The notes under the pieces: model-generated
Database searches by the model: none
Told to the model about the DNA's origin: nothing
What the model saw: the letters and a program-made list of their open reading frames with translations, nothing else
NCBI RefSeq assembly: GCF_963675165.1
Contig: NC_087388.1
Coordinates: forward strand, 310,001 to 374,000
Direction: 5' to 3'
Origin: Halichondria panicea
Taxonomy: Eukaryota > Porifera > Demospongiae > Suberitida > Halichondriidae
DNA length: 64,000 nt
Translations under genes and position numbers: made by a program
In this document: piece after piece, positions 1-12,559 of the stretch
Layout of the letters: each line of letters starts with the position of its first letter
Position numbering within the stretch: position 1 is the stretch's first letter

Positions 1-125
1 AGGAGCCCGTTTTTGTCAAAAACAGGCCAAATATAGACTTTGGATTTTAACACATTATATGAAAGGCCCATATCAAAATTGATCAACAGAACTAAAGTTT
101 TGGCCCTTCAAAGTAATCATAAAGT
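1..125. repeat. Partial copy of the dispersed foldback repeat family
   Basis: Lies in a COQ9 intron. Its text (GTCAAAAACAGGCC, later ACTAAAGTTTTGGCC) matches one arm of the palindromic elements at 39286-39603, 52505-52805 and 61128-61415. The left part is cut by the window edge. Confidence 0.7.
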
Positions 126-130
126 TTTAC

Positions 131-1116
131 CTGAGGCCATTTCTCAATGTAGGGGGAGAGCATCTTCAGCTTGTGTTCAACTGATGGCTGGATGATCTTG
201 GGACCCACCACACTACAAGACATACACACTAACAGTTTGAGTTAATTATTAGTTCCTACAATGCACACAACTAACCTACCAGTGGATCCAAATAAAGAAT
301 GGTGTATTAAAATTATTGGTCCCTAAGTGTCCTTTGTTCGGTGGCTCTACTGTACACACACGCCCACTCACCAGCCACACTATATACACACACGCCCACT
401 CACCCAGCCTCCTTCTGTTTCTCCATGTACCGATACAGTTTAGCGTTGCACTGCTGCTCAAACAAATTCACCAAATCCCCAGGTCCGTTAGGAAACAACT
501 CTCTCTCCTCCCCCTCCTCAAACCCTGCCTTCTTTACACCCTCGGCCAGTACTGCGGCAGACCACCCCCCCTCACGAACAAGATAGAGGCATGCTTTCAA
601 GACGGCCACTCTACTGTCCTCCTCTGTCTCGCTCATTAAAGGAGAGCCGTGGGTAGCCGCCTCTGAGTCTGTGTCTGAGTCTGTGTCTGTATCTGAAGAG
701 GGGGTGAGGATCCAGCATGCATTCAGCTACATACATAAGACAAGCTCTGCTAATTTGATACTTACAATTAGCATTAGTTATTGCATCAGCACAGAGTGCA
801 TACCCTCTCAACCACTACTCGATCTCACTACTCTCGCCAGATAATGAGATAATGATACAATAACTAATTTGCTGTTTGCACTGGGACTTCTTCAAACGTG
901 CAACAAACAAACTCTGCACTACAATCCTACAATCGGACGCACGTACATACTGTACGAAAACTACTGGATACTATACTGTAGCCTAGTTGCAGTTGTTACC
1001 ATTTACAGGTCTCACCTGATTCACTGGATGAGCTGCTCTCTTCTGTGCAGCGTCTTATGGTAGTGCTGAAACTAGCCGATAATGGAGCGGAGTAGGTCAG
1101 TGGTCGACCAGACACT
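131..1116 (-). CDS. COQ9: COQ9, ubiquinone biosynthesis protein (5' part; continues beyond the window)
   Basis: COQ9 is a mitochondrial lipid-binding protein with a TetR-like fold that works with COQ7 in coenzyme Q synthesis. Three coding exons are visible on the minus strand: about 1116-1016, 692-404 and 212-131, joined by GT-AG introns in matching phase. The first reads like a mitochondrial presequence (SASFSTTIRRC). The second begins with an acidic Ser/Thr/Asp linker and then enters the conserved helix region (GGWSAAVLAEGVKKAG, then EQQCNAKLYRYMEKQ). The third gives KMLSPYIEKWPQ, matching the family motif MLIPYIEHWP. The start codon is not in these exons: the 1116 boundary looks like an acceptor (tacag), so a short upstream exon should lie between 1120 and 1400; I could not fix it. 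The rest of the gene lies off the left edge. It is head-to-head with SNRK. Confidence 0.85.
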
Positions 1117-1475
1117 GTACACACAGAAAATTAACAATTGTCATTTATTATTATCAAAAATTACCAGTCCCTCTTGCTCTCTGTATAGTACCCCTCCCCA
1201 CGACACAGGCTAGCTTCCACACAGAGGACATTGACATTTCTTTATTGTTAATGTTGTTGTGGTCTCCACTTGTAGTTAGTTTAACCGACGATCTTTATCA
1301 AATCTAACATTTCGATATTTTGATTGACTCTTCTGTTTTTCTCCATTCCTTTAAATAGAAGTAGATCCGTGGACGCTCCGCCCACTCTTTTCGCACGATC
1401 ACTGGCTAGTAGATCAACATTGAGCTAGATAGCTAGCTAGCTAGCTGTACTGTAGGTTAGTAATCAAGGCTAAAG
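1117..1475. promoter_or_regulatory. Divergent promoter region between COQ9 and SNRK
   Basis: About 360 bp separate the first resolved COQ9 exon from the SNRK start codon, and the two genes point away from each other. The interval probably holds both promoters, the SNRK 5' UTR and an unresolved first COQ9 exon. An AGCTAGCT run lies at about 1428-1445. No convincing TATA box is seen. Confidence 0.45.
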
Positions 1476-4400
1476 ATGTCGAGAAAGATAGCTGGCTTGT
1501 ATGACATGGAGGACACACTTGGCTCCGGCCATTTCGCCGTTGTCAAGAGCGCGCGGCACGTCTTTACGGGCCTCCGGGTGGCGATTAAAGTCATTGATAA
1601 GCACAAACTGGACGAGGTCTCTCGAACGCATCTGTATCAAGAAGTGCGATGTATGAAGCTTGTCACGCACCCTAGCATCATTCGATTGTACGAGGTCATA
1701 GACACACAATCAAAACTGTACCTAATACAAGAGCTAGGGGACGGTGGGGACCTGTACGACTTCGTCATGAAACATCCAAATGGTATAGAAGAAGACTGTG
1801 CTCGGAACATATTCCGCCAGACAGTGTCGGCCATTCAATACTGCCACAAGCTACATGTGGTACATCGAGACCTCAAGCCAGAGAACCTAGTCTTCTGCAC
1901 TGTGCAGGGAGGGATGAATGGACCGCAAGTAAAGCTGACGGATTTTGGTCTATCGCGGACTTTTCTACCGGGAGAAATGATTGAGTCTTCGTGTGGATCG
2001 CTGGAATATTCAGCGCCCGAGATTCTTCTAGGAGACTCGTATGATCCGCCTAAGATTGGTGAGTGCGTGGTATCTCTGAAATCTTTGTAATTAATTTTGT
2101 GTGATTCATACTGTGTTTGTGTGTTTTCATAATTATTGGGTTGTAGTGTGGTGGGGTGATGAGGTCCGACACGAGTATTGAATTAATTAGTCACATGCAG
2201 CAATGACTTTACTGTTGAATTTTGCACGTGACCAAGTCTAATCGAGGTACTCGTGTCGTATCCTCCTCTGCATGGGGTGGAGTTGTACTGTATTTAAGAT
2301 GTTCCCTTCAGTGCTGTATAGTTAGATAGTTGTTGTCGTCAAGTGTTGTTGGGAATGTGCATTCAAAGTCGGCTTGTTTGTAATAACAGATTCGTATAGT
2401 TATGAATATTTCCATTGTGTGGTCAGCATGTATAATTATTATATGTACATTATGTATGTGATAATAGCTGCAAGGTGGATCTAATAACTGTGGATTAGTA
2501 TCTTCTGATTATGTTAGCTGATTTTGCAGTGATAGACTGTACTGGCAATGTTGTTTTCTGCTTGTGTGTCTGATGGTCAACAGTGTACAGTTGAATGTGA
2601 TCGTAGCTCTTTCATCCTGGTCTTTGTGAGGGTTCTGTGTTCAAGAAAGGTCAACTGCCATGTACAACAATCACTTCCTGACTTGACCTCACTTGTGCTA
2701 AAGCCTTTCGAAGTTGGTAGTAGTTACTCTTAGCTTTTCGTACAAGTTTCACTAAGGATACGCAAGTTCATGTCCGCTCAGTGAGGGGCAGATTAAAATA
2801 CAACTTAGTTTCTCTTCTATTGGTGAATTTTACCTGCATGGATGAACGAGTCGGATAATTAATGGACAGCAGTTAAAATGACGGTGTTATTTTATTGGCA
2901 TATCTCTAACCCTTTATTGTGGCATGCCAGATATGTGTGGTACGTTGTGTGTAGTTGTGTGATGTGTCAGTTGTGACGTATGAAATGGTGAAGCTATACA
3001 CAGTGCTAGCTAGAGCCAAGCCTATTATCTGAGGCAAATGGCCAGTTTAGCCCAAAAGGTGTTATTTAAAGTGTGGAATTTGCGATGTTATTATTTTGAA
3101 AGCTATGATGCGTATCATGTCATTCTGCAAACTCACACTATGATTGTTTGTTGTTAGTTTAGAAGGTTAAACAATGGTGTTTGGATTCCATCACCTTGTC
3201 ATCACTCGCCGTGTTTGTGTGCTTGCTCTTCTCTGATTGTGTTAAGTAACTAGGTTAAGTAACTAGTTCACTGTTAAACCTGTTTGTTCTGAGTGCTGCC
3301 ATCATCTAGATTGTAGAAGCACTCAAATAATTATAATGTATATAAGTGCCCCAATATTAGACGATTTCGCCCACCAATAAATTCAGCACCATTTTGTTTA
3401 TGGATAAACAATGGCCTAGCTTGAACTTATTATTTTAAGTAAAACATACTCACTCACACCCCTCACATGTCACATGTCACACACACCCTCACATCTCACA
3501 CACCCTCACAGATGTGTGGAGCCTTGGAGTGATCCTGTTCATGCTCATCACTGGCCGCTCCCCCTTTGCGTATGGGGGGGCGGGGGAAACACTCACTCGT
3601 ATTATGGATGGCAAGTACCTCCTCCCAGGACACGTCTCTGAGATGTGTAGAAAGTGAGTATGAGATATGTGAGATGTGTGTGTGTGGGCGTATTGGTTTA
3701 GTCCGTCATTTAAAGGCAGATTGTGAATACAGTACCATGTGTTTTGTATACTCACAATGGTGGATGCCTTATACCTATCACTGTGTGTATAGGATATCAC
3801 TGTGTGTGTAGTTGTAGTGGAGCTCTATACCTTTATACAGGTGGGTGTAAGCCTATAGCCTATATTGGCCCCCACTCTATGACAACATGTATCTATCATC
3901 AGCTATCAAAGCTGTAGATTTGTGTCAGATTACTTCCTAATTAGAGAGTGTCCATTTTAGGATGATATCTGCATTGTTTCTTAGAGCTCGTGAGAACCCA
4001 CTCATTTCCAGCTGTCTTTGATGTCAACCTTTTACACCCGCCCACACACACACACACACACCACCCACACACATACACACACACACACAGTTTGATAGCT
4101 TCTATGATTGTTGTGGATGCCTCTAAGAGAGCCTCACTGGAGGAAGTATCACGCCATGAATGGCTGCAACAGTGTCTTCCTGAGTGTCTTCCTGAGCACA
4201 CCCCGGAACAGGACTTGCCAGACATTGCAATCCCAGAGTTGCCAGAATCAGACGTGGAACTAATACTGCTCAGAATGGAAGAGGGAGGTTACGGCACACC
4301 CCCGGATGTACTCAGGTGCTTATAGCAACAGCTCTAATTAGCCGTAGTATAATAGTAATTATGTACATGCTGTTATTATGGGCTGCCTTTACAGTAGTGT

Positions 4401-6426
4401 CCAGAATAGTTGTAATAGATCGTGTGCTATAGACATGTTAGAGAAATGTCTGCCCCCCCCCCCCCTCCCCCTCCCGTAGCTACTACAGTTCTGGGAAGTG
4501 GTTGTCGTGTGTGTGTGTGAGAGTGTGTGAATGTATTGCTGGAATTGGATGCTAATTCTATTCAGGAGTGCATGAATAACTGTACATATGTGTGTAAATG
4601 TATGCATGAGTGAAGCTGTATCATGTAATAATAGGCGGCTGTAATTACATCTGTTCTGGTAACCAAGTGATTGAGTGTCCGTTTTCTCACAGACTCATCA
4701 AAGAGAAGCCATATGGTAGCACCTCCGCCACTTTCTATCTGCTAGCTGAGGCGGAACGTCACCGGAGGATGCACTACCCCACCACGCCCACACGCTCACG
4801 CAAGGTCTCCATGCCTGTTGGACCACGACCTCTACTCTTTCAAAATACCACTACCAAGTGAGTCATAGCACATTTTGTATCAGTATAATTATCCCTCCCC
4901 TCCCTCCCCCCCTCCCCCCCCTCCGTTAGTCTGATGCTGTGTAGATATACATTGTTCCTGTGTGAGACTTTGACCTCCTTGTACATAATAAATATTGTCA
5001 AGCTGTACTGCCAAATGATTATTGTTAGCGACTTTGAAATTCATGACTTGTATATAATTATAAGACTAATCATACTGTAACAATGTACACACGTACACAA
5101 TACGTAATCATGCTACCCCCCTACCCCCCTACCCCCCACAGCTCCCTCCCCTTCACTTCCCTCCCCTCCCCACAACGTCACGGCTCAGCAGAGTCTGGGA
5201 TACTGCAACCACGACGTCAACCATCAGAGGAAATACGACGCTTCAGTGATGATGTCAACACTACTTCCCTCGTGGGTACGCCCAATAAATCGTTGTCCCG
5301 GACACCACTCACCCCTCGGGTAGTAAACTCTCCTCTCAGTAACACATTTAGTGCTTCACAGTCCGGAGTCTATCATAGCCCCACCCCCGCATTCCCGATC
5401 AAAGTACAGCCAATATCCGAAGACGATCTAGAGGATCAACAAGTGCCCACCTCCTCCAACTTGTTAACAGACACACCCACTATACTCATGGAGAATATGG
5501 ATCACAACAGTCATCTCTACTGCAATCGACAGTTGTCTACATTCGAGGAGGAAAGTGAAACTGAAAGCATCTCCGACAACAGGTGTGGACGTACGACCTC
5601 TGAAAGCCCCGCCCACAGCAGCCCGGGTCACCCACGGATACGCTCCCGACAGCTATCAACTTCACGATCTTCCCCACACCTCCTCTGCTCTATCAGCAAG
5701 TCCGATATTAGTGATGACGAACCAGAAGACGAAGATGACATCGTTGAACTGATGACCACCTCCGGACGATTTCCCAGCAGGAGTGGGACTTTCCCTCGCG
5801 TCTCCCCAAGCCACTCCCCCCTCTTAACGAGCAGGAGGTCCCCCACACACTATCTAACGGGCAGCTCTGATGACGAGGTGGCCAATGTGTTTGATCATTC
5901 ACGCAGACATCGAAGCAAGAGATTGTCATATCGAAAGCCAAATCGAAAGAAGCTCGTAAAAGTGGACAGTGTTAGTTCCGACGATGGAGCCGGTAGCGAT
6001 AATAATGTCAAAGCGCGAATGTCAAGGAAACAAAGACTACTAGTTATTCGTCATCACAAATCCCTACCATCGACTTCCAACGATGGCCACACTTCCGAGA
6101 GTTTAAACGACCTTTTGGAGAATTTTAGACGCCAGAGAAGTGGCTCTGTCCGTAGCAACAGTTCCCTTAGCGACGGTATCCCAGCTTCGGGAGATCGAGA
6201 TATGAATGAACTGGCCAATTCTCTCGTATCCGAATTTAAACTGAGTGACGACGATTTCACGGGCGCGAGTGTCGAGGTTGCCATGGAGACTGAGAGAGGA
6301 TTGACCAATGGGAGTGATCAGAACAATATGAGTAGAGACAGTAGTCCCAGTAGTGGCGGTGGTGGCGGCAAGAGAACTGGAGGCGCCACAACCACCCTCA
6401 GATCTGTGTTATGCTCTATTCTGTGA
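1476..6426 (+). CDS. SNRK: SNRK, SNF1-related serine/threonine kinase
   Basis: An AMPK-related kinase of the LKB1-activated group. Five exons: 1476-2058, 3512-3653, 4091-4315, 4693-4857 and 5142-6426, 2400 nt, 799 residues. The kinase domain starts at [17 protein letters not shown], with VAIK lysine K38, catalytic VHRDLKPEN (D132), TDFG (D156) and the [11 protein letters not shown] activation-loop end. After the kinase come a UBA-like stretch ([12 protein letters not shown] to PPDVLR) and a segment matching vertebrate SNRK ([12 protein letters not shown]). The last exon is a long Ser-rich, low-complexity tail rich in SDD motifs and ends LRSVLCSIL. The start fits the family N terminus (KIAGLYDL). 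The 1.45-kb first intron (2059-3511) shows no other gene. The activation-loop residue that is Thr173 in human SNRK is Ser171 here. The acceptor of exon 3 is preceded directly by a CA repeat. Confidence 0.95.
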
Positions 6427-6955
6427 TCCATAATAATTATTATTATTATTTATGAGAATTTTGTGTATTATTTAGTTTTTGTACACTAGCAAGCTCCCAG
6501 TGTGTGCGCTTCAGTATCATATTATTTCATCACTTTTTTTTATGATTGTGTCGTTAAAATTCTTGAGAAAATTCTTGCTGCACAGAAGTATTATAGTATA
6601 CTATGGCCTGTAATTATACTAGTGTTAAATTAGCATTACGTTACAATAGAGGAGAAACGGCTTGGGGAATGTTCAACCTATATAATTATAACGTTACAAT
6701 AGAAAAAAGTCGGGCCGGGATCAACAATTATTTTACTGGCTTCATCATAATAATAATATAAAAATCAACAGAGAAGCATCGATGAAATACGAGACAGTCA
6801 GATCTAGATGAGTAATTATGCAGCATAAACATTAAATCTATAGTAGCTATTAATCTAGTATAATTATACAGTGATTCAAACACACACAAGCATAACGTTA
6901 GTTCATACAAGTACATGCAAGCAGTTTATGTTACAAGATGTTACAAGAGGCAGGT
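6427..6955. other. Convergent intergenic region, SNRK and CD36-like 3' ends
   Basis: AT-rich sequence between two converging genes, presumably holding both 3' UTRs and polyadenylation sites. No coding potential or repeat was recognised. Confidence 0.5.
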
Positions 6956-9900
6956 TCAATTCTTGTCTGCATTATAGACACCCTCCTCCACAGAACTTGC
7001 AAAACTGCCACTATTAAAACTTCCTGACACCCACGACTCCTGTCGCTCTTCATCAAGCTCCGCCCCCCTCTCGTCAACGAGCTCCACCTCAGGAGGTGCT
7101 CTAGGCCGCAACACGTCTGCAAGAACCAGAGTAGGTGGGGACTGGATCTTGGATGTATTCTTGGATCGTCTAGCACCACAGAGGCAGCAGCAAGCTAGCA
7201 GAGCTATTACTAGAGAGAGCACTGCTCCCGCAACTGTGTGTGTGTGTGTGTGTGTGTGTATACATTCACCGTCAGGCCTGTGCATGTGCGAGCTCAAACT
7301 AAATGTGTATAAACAGGTAAGGAAAACATAATTATAGCCCCACGCTTTTTTTCAGAAAATGGACTATTTGGGCACGAAATAAATTATTGATCTAAGCACA
7401 CCATAATTATTGTCAACCTATCAAAGTGCTACTAAACAAAATAATTTTTTCGGAAATCGGACACTCGCAACACAAGTTATGGCCTCTCGAACATAGCTAT
7501 GAAAACAAGCCTGATTTGGAAAAAGCGCCCACTTATAGCCCACGCTTTTTTTCAGAAAATGGACTATTTGGGCACGAAATAAATTATTGATCTAACCACA
7601 CCATATTGTCAACCTATCAAAGTGCTACTAAACAAAATAATTTTTTCGGAAATAGGACACTCGCAACACAAGTTATGGCCTCTCGAACATAGCTACGAAA
7701 ACAGGCCTGATTTGGAAAAAGCGCCCACTTATAGCCCACACTTTTTTTCAGAAAATGGACTATTTGGGCACGAAATAAATTATTGATCTAACCACACCAT
7801 ATTGTCAACCTATCAAAGTGCTACTAAACAAAATAATTTTTTCGGAAATCGGACACTCGCAACACAAGTTATGGTCTCTCGAACATAGCTACGAAAACAA
7901 GCCTGATTTGGAAAAAGCGCCCACTTATAGCCCACGCTTTTTTTCAGAAAATGGACTATTTGGGCACGAAATAAATTATTGATCTAAGCACATACGCAAC
8001 TTTCCATTTCCATTTTTGCTTACTCAAAATGCCAGCTAGAACCCGGACAACTGTAGGCAGTATGTAGGCTGCACTCAATCCATTGTCGAGAAGGAAGTCC
8101 ACAAACTGCTGAGTGAGCACTGTTCTCTGGAGGGCATTAAGAGTTTGTAATTAATGCTTACCACTGATTTACCCACTTATACTGCATGCAGTCAAGTGCA
8201 CGTACAACTACTGTGTAACAGTGGAACTGAACCCCTCATATAATAATTATAAAGACCAGGGCCCAAAATTAATGTGTAACAAGCAACCTCTCAACAAAGC
8301 AACCCCTCAACAAAGGCCGCTTCTGTTACAATGGCCATAACTTTTTTCAGCAAAGGTGTCCATTACAAAGAGGTTTAACTGTACCGTGCAATGTCTGGGT
8401 GGCAGTGCTTGTAATGCAACTATAATAAATTATATAGTCAAGATTACGCATGATACCTGGCTAATGTACAGCACTGGGAGGTAGAGAGTTCCATCGATAT
8501 TCTCTAGTTGCCTGCAAAAGTAATCATGTAGTTAGTTACAGAGAGGCTTTGCACATTGACTATAATAATTATGCTTGTTTCTTAGATTACACCAACACAT
8601 GCACACAACTCTGTGTACTCTACCAACTAGTACAACTCACTCAAAGTTATCATGTAGTTAGCAATAATATACAGAGTCGAGGCTTGTTTCTTACTTCACA
8701 ACTCTATGTACTCTACCAACTAGTATACTTACTCAAAGTTATCAGTCTGGTTGACTTGTACGTTAATCTGCAGCTGCACGTTGAGCATGACATTGGCCCC
8801 CGTGAGTGGTTCCACATCAATGAATGAGTCGTGTTCTTCTCTGTTTGGCTGGAGTCCGTCCACCTTCTCCCTAAGCATAGGATCTCCGTCCAGGAAGTGA
8901 GGTTTGCTGCCAAAAATTGGAACTACAGGTTCCTGAGTTGGTCCGAGGAAGAACATACCGTCAGGACACCAGGACCCCCAGCGAGCATTTGCAGGGTTCG
9001 TGAACGCACTCTCAAACGTTGAGTTTATTATTCGATATCGGTACGCTTCAATTCCATCGTCATCAACAGTCTCAGTGTAGACCAACTGAACCGAACGTAC
9101 AGCATCGTCCAAAAATATCTCCAAATCATCTCCTGGCTCCAGAAACGGTCCAAACACCAGCCCTTCAGTTCCGTTGATATCGTTGGCCCCCATTTCGTTT
9201 GGCCATACATCCAGCCTGCCATTGTTACCTTGCCATTGAACGTACTGACCTATAGCCTCAAGATCACCAACTCCCGTTTGCACGACACTAGGAAGAGAGT
9301 TGCCTGCCGTATTATTGCCGTTGATGGAGACAAAAGGAGTGGGTATGTTTTGACCGGCTATACTCAGGGCAAAGTTTGAGCTAAGTTCTTGTAAGAGTTC
9401 GTCAGTGTATTCGAATGCCAATTGAGTAGGAGGTAGGCAGGTGAACAAACGAGCGTTGGTGTCGTCAAATATGTTATTGATAATTCTCGGGCCAATGGCG
9501 CTGATCAAAGCTCCTTGATCTTCTTGTTCCAACTGTGCTACTGCAGCCTGCACACGATTATAAGCACGTCATAAGAGACGATTGGGAGGAGGAGGATACA
9601 CGCATATCCATTTTTGTTTGTGTTGTACAGGGTAGTAATGTATTCAGAGTATTAGCTATACAAGTGTTTGAGTTTGGGACTGAAAATTTGGAATAGGATC
9701 GTACACTAAGCAAAGATAAATCTGGTCTTAAATTTAAACCGTTTGTGTTTATACCTTCACTAAACAAGCACTCACCACTAACGGTATGTTGACGGTGCAG
9801 ATGGTATCTCTCTCCGACAGTCCCTCGCCAGTTGTCTCTTGATTGAAGTGGAACAGCCGTGTCTGGTTGTATGTAAGCAGCGAGCCATCTTGGGAAATAC

Positions 9901-11056
9901 TGAGCAGTGTCTTCTCTCTTGTTTCCCTATACAGTAGATGATCATTATCATAACGTGCAGCTATAATGTATACTGCTGGTAAAGAGTGTGCCAACTTCAG
10001 AAAGTGATACTAAACAGGGCTCTAGGTATTAAACAGAGGACTTCCTGACACTGAATGGCTGGCCAAATTATAAGGAAGACTCCTCAATCTTGGCTTAGTG
10101 ACTAGACAAACCATCCTGTCTATGTTCAGATCATATATTAATAGTTATACTTATTATCTAAACGTATACAGGACAGTGATTCCCTTTTGCCCTATTATCC
10201 ATTATGTAATCTGGGATCAGAAAAAGGATACAGTCCAGCCTGTATCAGTCTGTGATATTCCCCTCACCTGTAACTGTACGGACCAATCTCCACCAGCTGA
10301 GGCTTTGCTCCTTGTTCAAACTCAACAGGGTTGCTCAGATTGAAGAAGAAGATGTCCTTGAAGACAGGAACGCTGGGGCTCAGCAACTGTTGAAATGTTG
10401 CACTCCCTTCTTGAATAACTACTCTCTAGATAAGGGTAAATTAAGGGATGACAACATGCATACAGAGTTGCCAACCACATTTTCATGTGACTCTGTCTTC
10501 CTAAGGCAATAAAGTGTACATACATTGAATGGTTAATGCTTACAAATAATAGTCTGATTCTAATCGCGTCACATTGTTGACGATTTCCAGTTTGTAAGGA
10601 GAGCTATAATTATAATACTTTAACGAATGCGTACACGTACTATCTATCGGGTTTAGAATACAAGGCTAAACGATTGCGAATGACACTGTACAAGCCTGAC
10701 TCTATTTCTAACTATTGCAAATTGCATGCAAAGCATGGGAAATTGCATGCTCATGATCACTGTTCGTGTTTCTTTCAATTGGAATGATGCGAAAATTCAC
10801 AATTTGCAATCGAAAGAACATGGCATTCAAAACCCAATATACAGTACCCAACCTTGTATTTAAATTCACAAATAGATTAGTACCTGCATGAATTATTATC
10901 AGTTACCTCTTCCACTTGCTGCCTGAGAACCATAGGAAAGAGGAGGAGCAGAGACACTGAGACTCCCACCAGCAGCACTGCTATAAGAGGGCAGCTGCCA
11001 ATCATGCAGCCAAGGCAACATGTACATCTCTTGGATTTGAGACTGGAGGACCTCAT
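6956..11056 (-). CDS. CD36/SCARB-family scavenger receptor
   Basis: Class B scavenger receptors are two-pass plasma or lysosomal membrane proteins that bind lipids, lipoproteins and microbial ligands. Seven minus-strand exons: 11056-10907, 10425-10268, 9926-9776, 9547-8733, 8511-8457, 8126-8024 and 7233-6956; 1710 nt, 569 residues, all phases compatible. The N terminus is a short Cys/Lys-rich cytoplasmic tail (KSKRCTCCLGCM, a possible palmitoylation site) followed by a membrane helix (LIAVLLVGVSVSLLLLFP). Family hallmarks follow: FKDIFFFNLSNPVEF, IGPYSYR, and the conserved C-terminal part of the ectodomain (EEHDSFIDVEPLTG then LQINVQV). The second membrane helix is AGAVLSLVIALLACCCLCG, followed by a cytoplasmic tail of about 70 residues rich in Glu and Ser, longer than in vertebrate CD36. 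The central exon is unusually large (815 nt). The intron before the last exon carries a 197-bp tandem repeat and a TG run at the splice site. Confidence 0.9.
7333..7993. repeat. Tandem repeat, unit about 197 bp, about 3.3 copies
   Basis: Copies start near 7333, 7534, 7731 and 7927, each opening with ATAGCCCAC(G/A)CTTTTTTTCAG. Copies differ by only a few bases. The array lies in the last intron of the CD36-like gene. Its GTTATGGCCTCTCGAACATAGC block resembles part of 58145-58195, and a fragment recurs near 51225-51260, so the unit belongs to a dispersed family. Confidence 0.9.
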
Positions 11057-11809
11057 ATTTTGAGCGAGTAACTAGTTCTTCTTCTGCAGTTGTGCTGTGC
11101 ATGGGGCTCCTTATGAACTCTTTGTACTGCAATTGATGGGTTAGTGCGCATGCGCATAACAGGGTGTCACTATTTGTAGCACTTTCCATTATCCGCGAGT
11201 ACAAATTTGTTACGATTTTACTATGACTAATGAGTCTGGGGACCAAACCTATTTTCGGGGGCAAAATCAAGGAGAGTCAAGAATAATTTTCTCACTACTC
11301 AGAATCACTAATAACAGTTCCTAATGTGAACTCTTGTTAACATCATAATGCATTAATTAATGAGTTTAACAGTTTTGTTGAAGCTCTCACACTTACGCCT
11401 CTCTTTGATAAAATCAAGGAGATAATTATGTCTCAGCCCTATAGTTAATACCTAATTAACATGCATAATGCATTAATTATGAGTTTAACAAGCTCGAACA
11501 GTCTCCACACTTTCAGCATGCAATTATGCCTCACTGCCCTGTTGCCGATTGTAGCGACTGGAAAAGTACATAAGTACAGGTATCACCGGCCTATAATTGT
11601 AGATAATCACGATCCACTCACAAAATCATGCGCAAACTTACAAACCTTGATGCCATTACGGTATACCAGCATGCGCAACGTCAAAATGGCAATGGTCATA
11701 ATCATAAAAACAAAATGATGATAAATAATACATGCTAGTCCTGTACATGTATATATTAGCTGAGACATGCACTAGATACTATACTATACTATACTATAAT
11801 TATAGCTGT
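11057..11809. other. Intergenic region upstream of the CD36-like gene
   Basis: AT-rich, holding the presumed CD36-like promoter and the 3' end of the module at 11810. A roughly 55-bp sequence (TAATGCATTAATTA... GAGTTTAACA) is repeated imperfectly at 11345 and 11464. No gene seen. Confidence 0.4.
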
Positions 11810-12559
11810 TCATATCTCTGTAACAGCTCCCAACTGAGACTCTGCATACTTGTTGTCAGCCGTGGCTTCCAGTTCTTTGGACAGAGGATTAGTCCCGGTA
11901 ACATACTCAGCTTCAACAGGTTTCTGAGACATAGCACTGTTCCTGGCCACCATGACAATTAACACAACAATGAGGGCAATGAGCAGTAGAGCCAAAGAGA
12001 AGGCTACTACTCCTCCCACTGCAGCACCGATAATGACCGCTTGTATTGCGGCATTGTCCACCGGTTTGGAGGTGGATGGGAACGAGGGAAGGGAAACAGT
12101 AGGAACAAAGGGAACAGTAAAATCGAAACCGATGGTTGAGGCAGGCGATGAAGGGGGTGTGGTTGAGGCAGGCGGTGAAGGGGGTGTGGTTGTAAGGGGT
12201 GTGGTTGAGGCAGGCGATGAAGGGGGTGTGGTTGAGGCAGGCGGTGAAGGGGGTGTGGTTGTAAGGGGTGTGGTTGAGGCAGGCGGTGAAGGGGGTGTGG
12301 TTGTAAGGGGTGTGGTTGAGGCAGGCGATGAAGGGGGTGTGGTTGTAAGGGGTGTGGTTGAGGGGGTAGTACTTGGGGTAGTACTTGGGTTCGTAGGCTC
12401 TGTAGCTAGAGGAAAATGATAATAGAGAACACTCATTGGCAGGAATGCATGTACAGGCCTCAGGATAGATTCATGCAATGAAATGATGTAATGAGAGCAC
12501 TTACTAATTGGGGCGTCCATGACTTGTATTCTCCAGCCGAGGTTCTTGTGAGTGGCACA
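11810..12559 (-). CDS. Mucin-like stalk plus transmembrane tail: 3' module related to the DM13-DOMON genes
   Basis: Two minus-strand exons. The upstream exon, 12559-12505, begins CATHKNLGWRIQVMDAPI, almost identical to the first residues of the last exon of the neighbouring DM13-DOMON gene (14324-14175). The second exon, 12405-11810, encodes a Thr/Pro/Ser-rich stalk with a 14-residue repeat (TTPLTTTPPSPPAS-like), a membrane helix (VGGVVAFSLALLLIALIVVL) and a cytoplasmic tail of about 45 residues ending LGAVTEI. The acceptor at 12559 is in phase 0, the same phase as the acceptor it resembles. No upstream exons were found between 12560 and 14174, though a 200-base gap lies there. It is therefore either an alternative last-exon pair of the gene at 14175-17605 or the remnant of a third paralogue. 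Confidence 0.65.
   Translation of the reverse strand, partial: CATHKNLGWRIQVMDAPISKCSHYIISLHESILRPVHAFLPMSVLYYHFPLATEPTNPSTTPSTTPSTTPLTTTPPSSPASTTPLTTTPPSPPASTTPLTTTPPSPPASTTPPSSPASTTPLTTTPPSPPASTTPPSSPASTIGFDFTVPFVPTVSLPSFPSTSKPVDNAAIQAVIIGAAVGGVVAFSLALLLIALIVVLIVMVARNSAMSQKPVEAEYVTGTNPLSKELEATADNKYAESQLGAVTEI
12130..12375. repeat. Coding minisatellite in the mucin-like stalk
   Basis: Repeats of 30-42 bp, built from GAGGCAGGCG(G/A)TGAAGGGGGTGTGGTTG with interspersed TAAGGGGTGTGGTTG blocks, encode the Thr/Pro/Ser stalk on the minus strand. The copies are all in frame. Confidence 0.9.

Noticed and set aside
7333-7993. Regular repeats considered as a CRISPR-like array
   Set aside because: Units are contiguous 197-bp tandem copies with no unique spacers, in a eukaryotic intron.
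11952-12419. Plus-strand Gly/Val-rich repeat frame
   Set aside because: It is the antisense of the mucin-like stalk, whose minus-strand frame has a membrane helix and splice sites.
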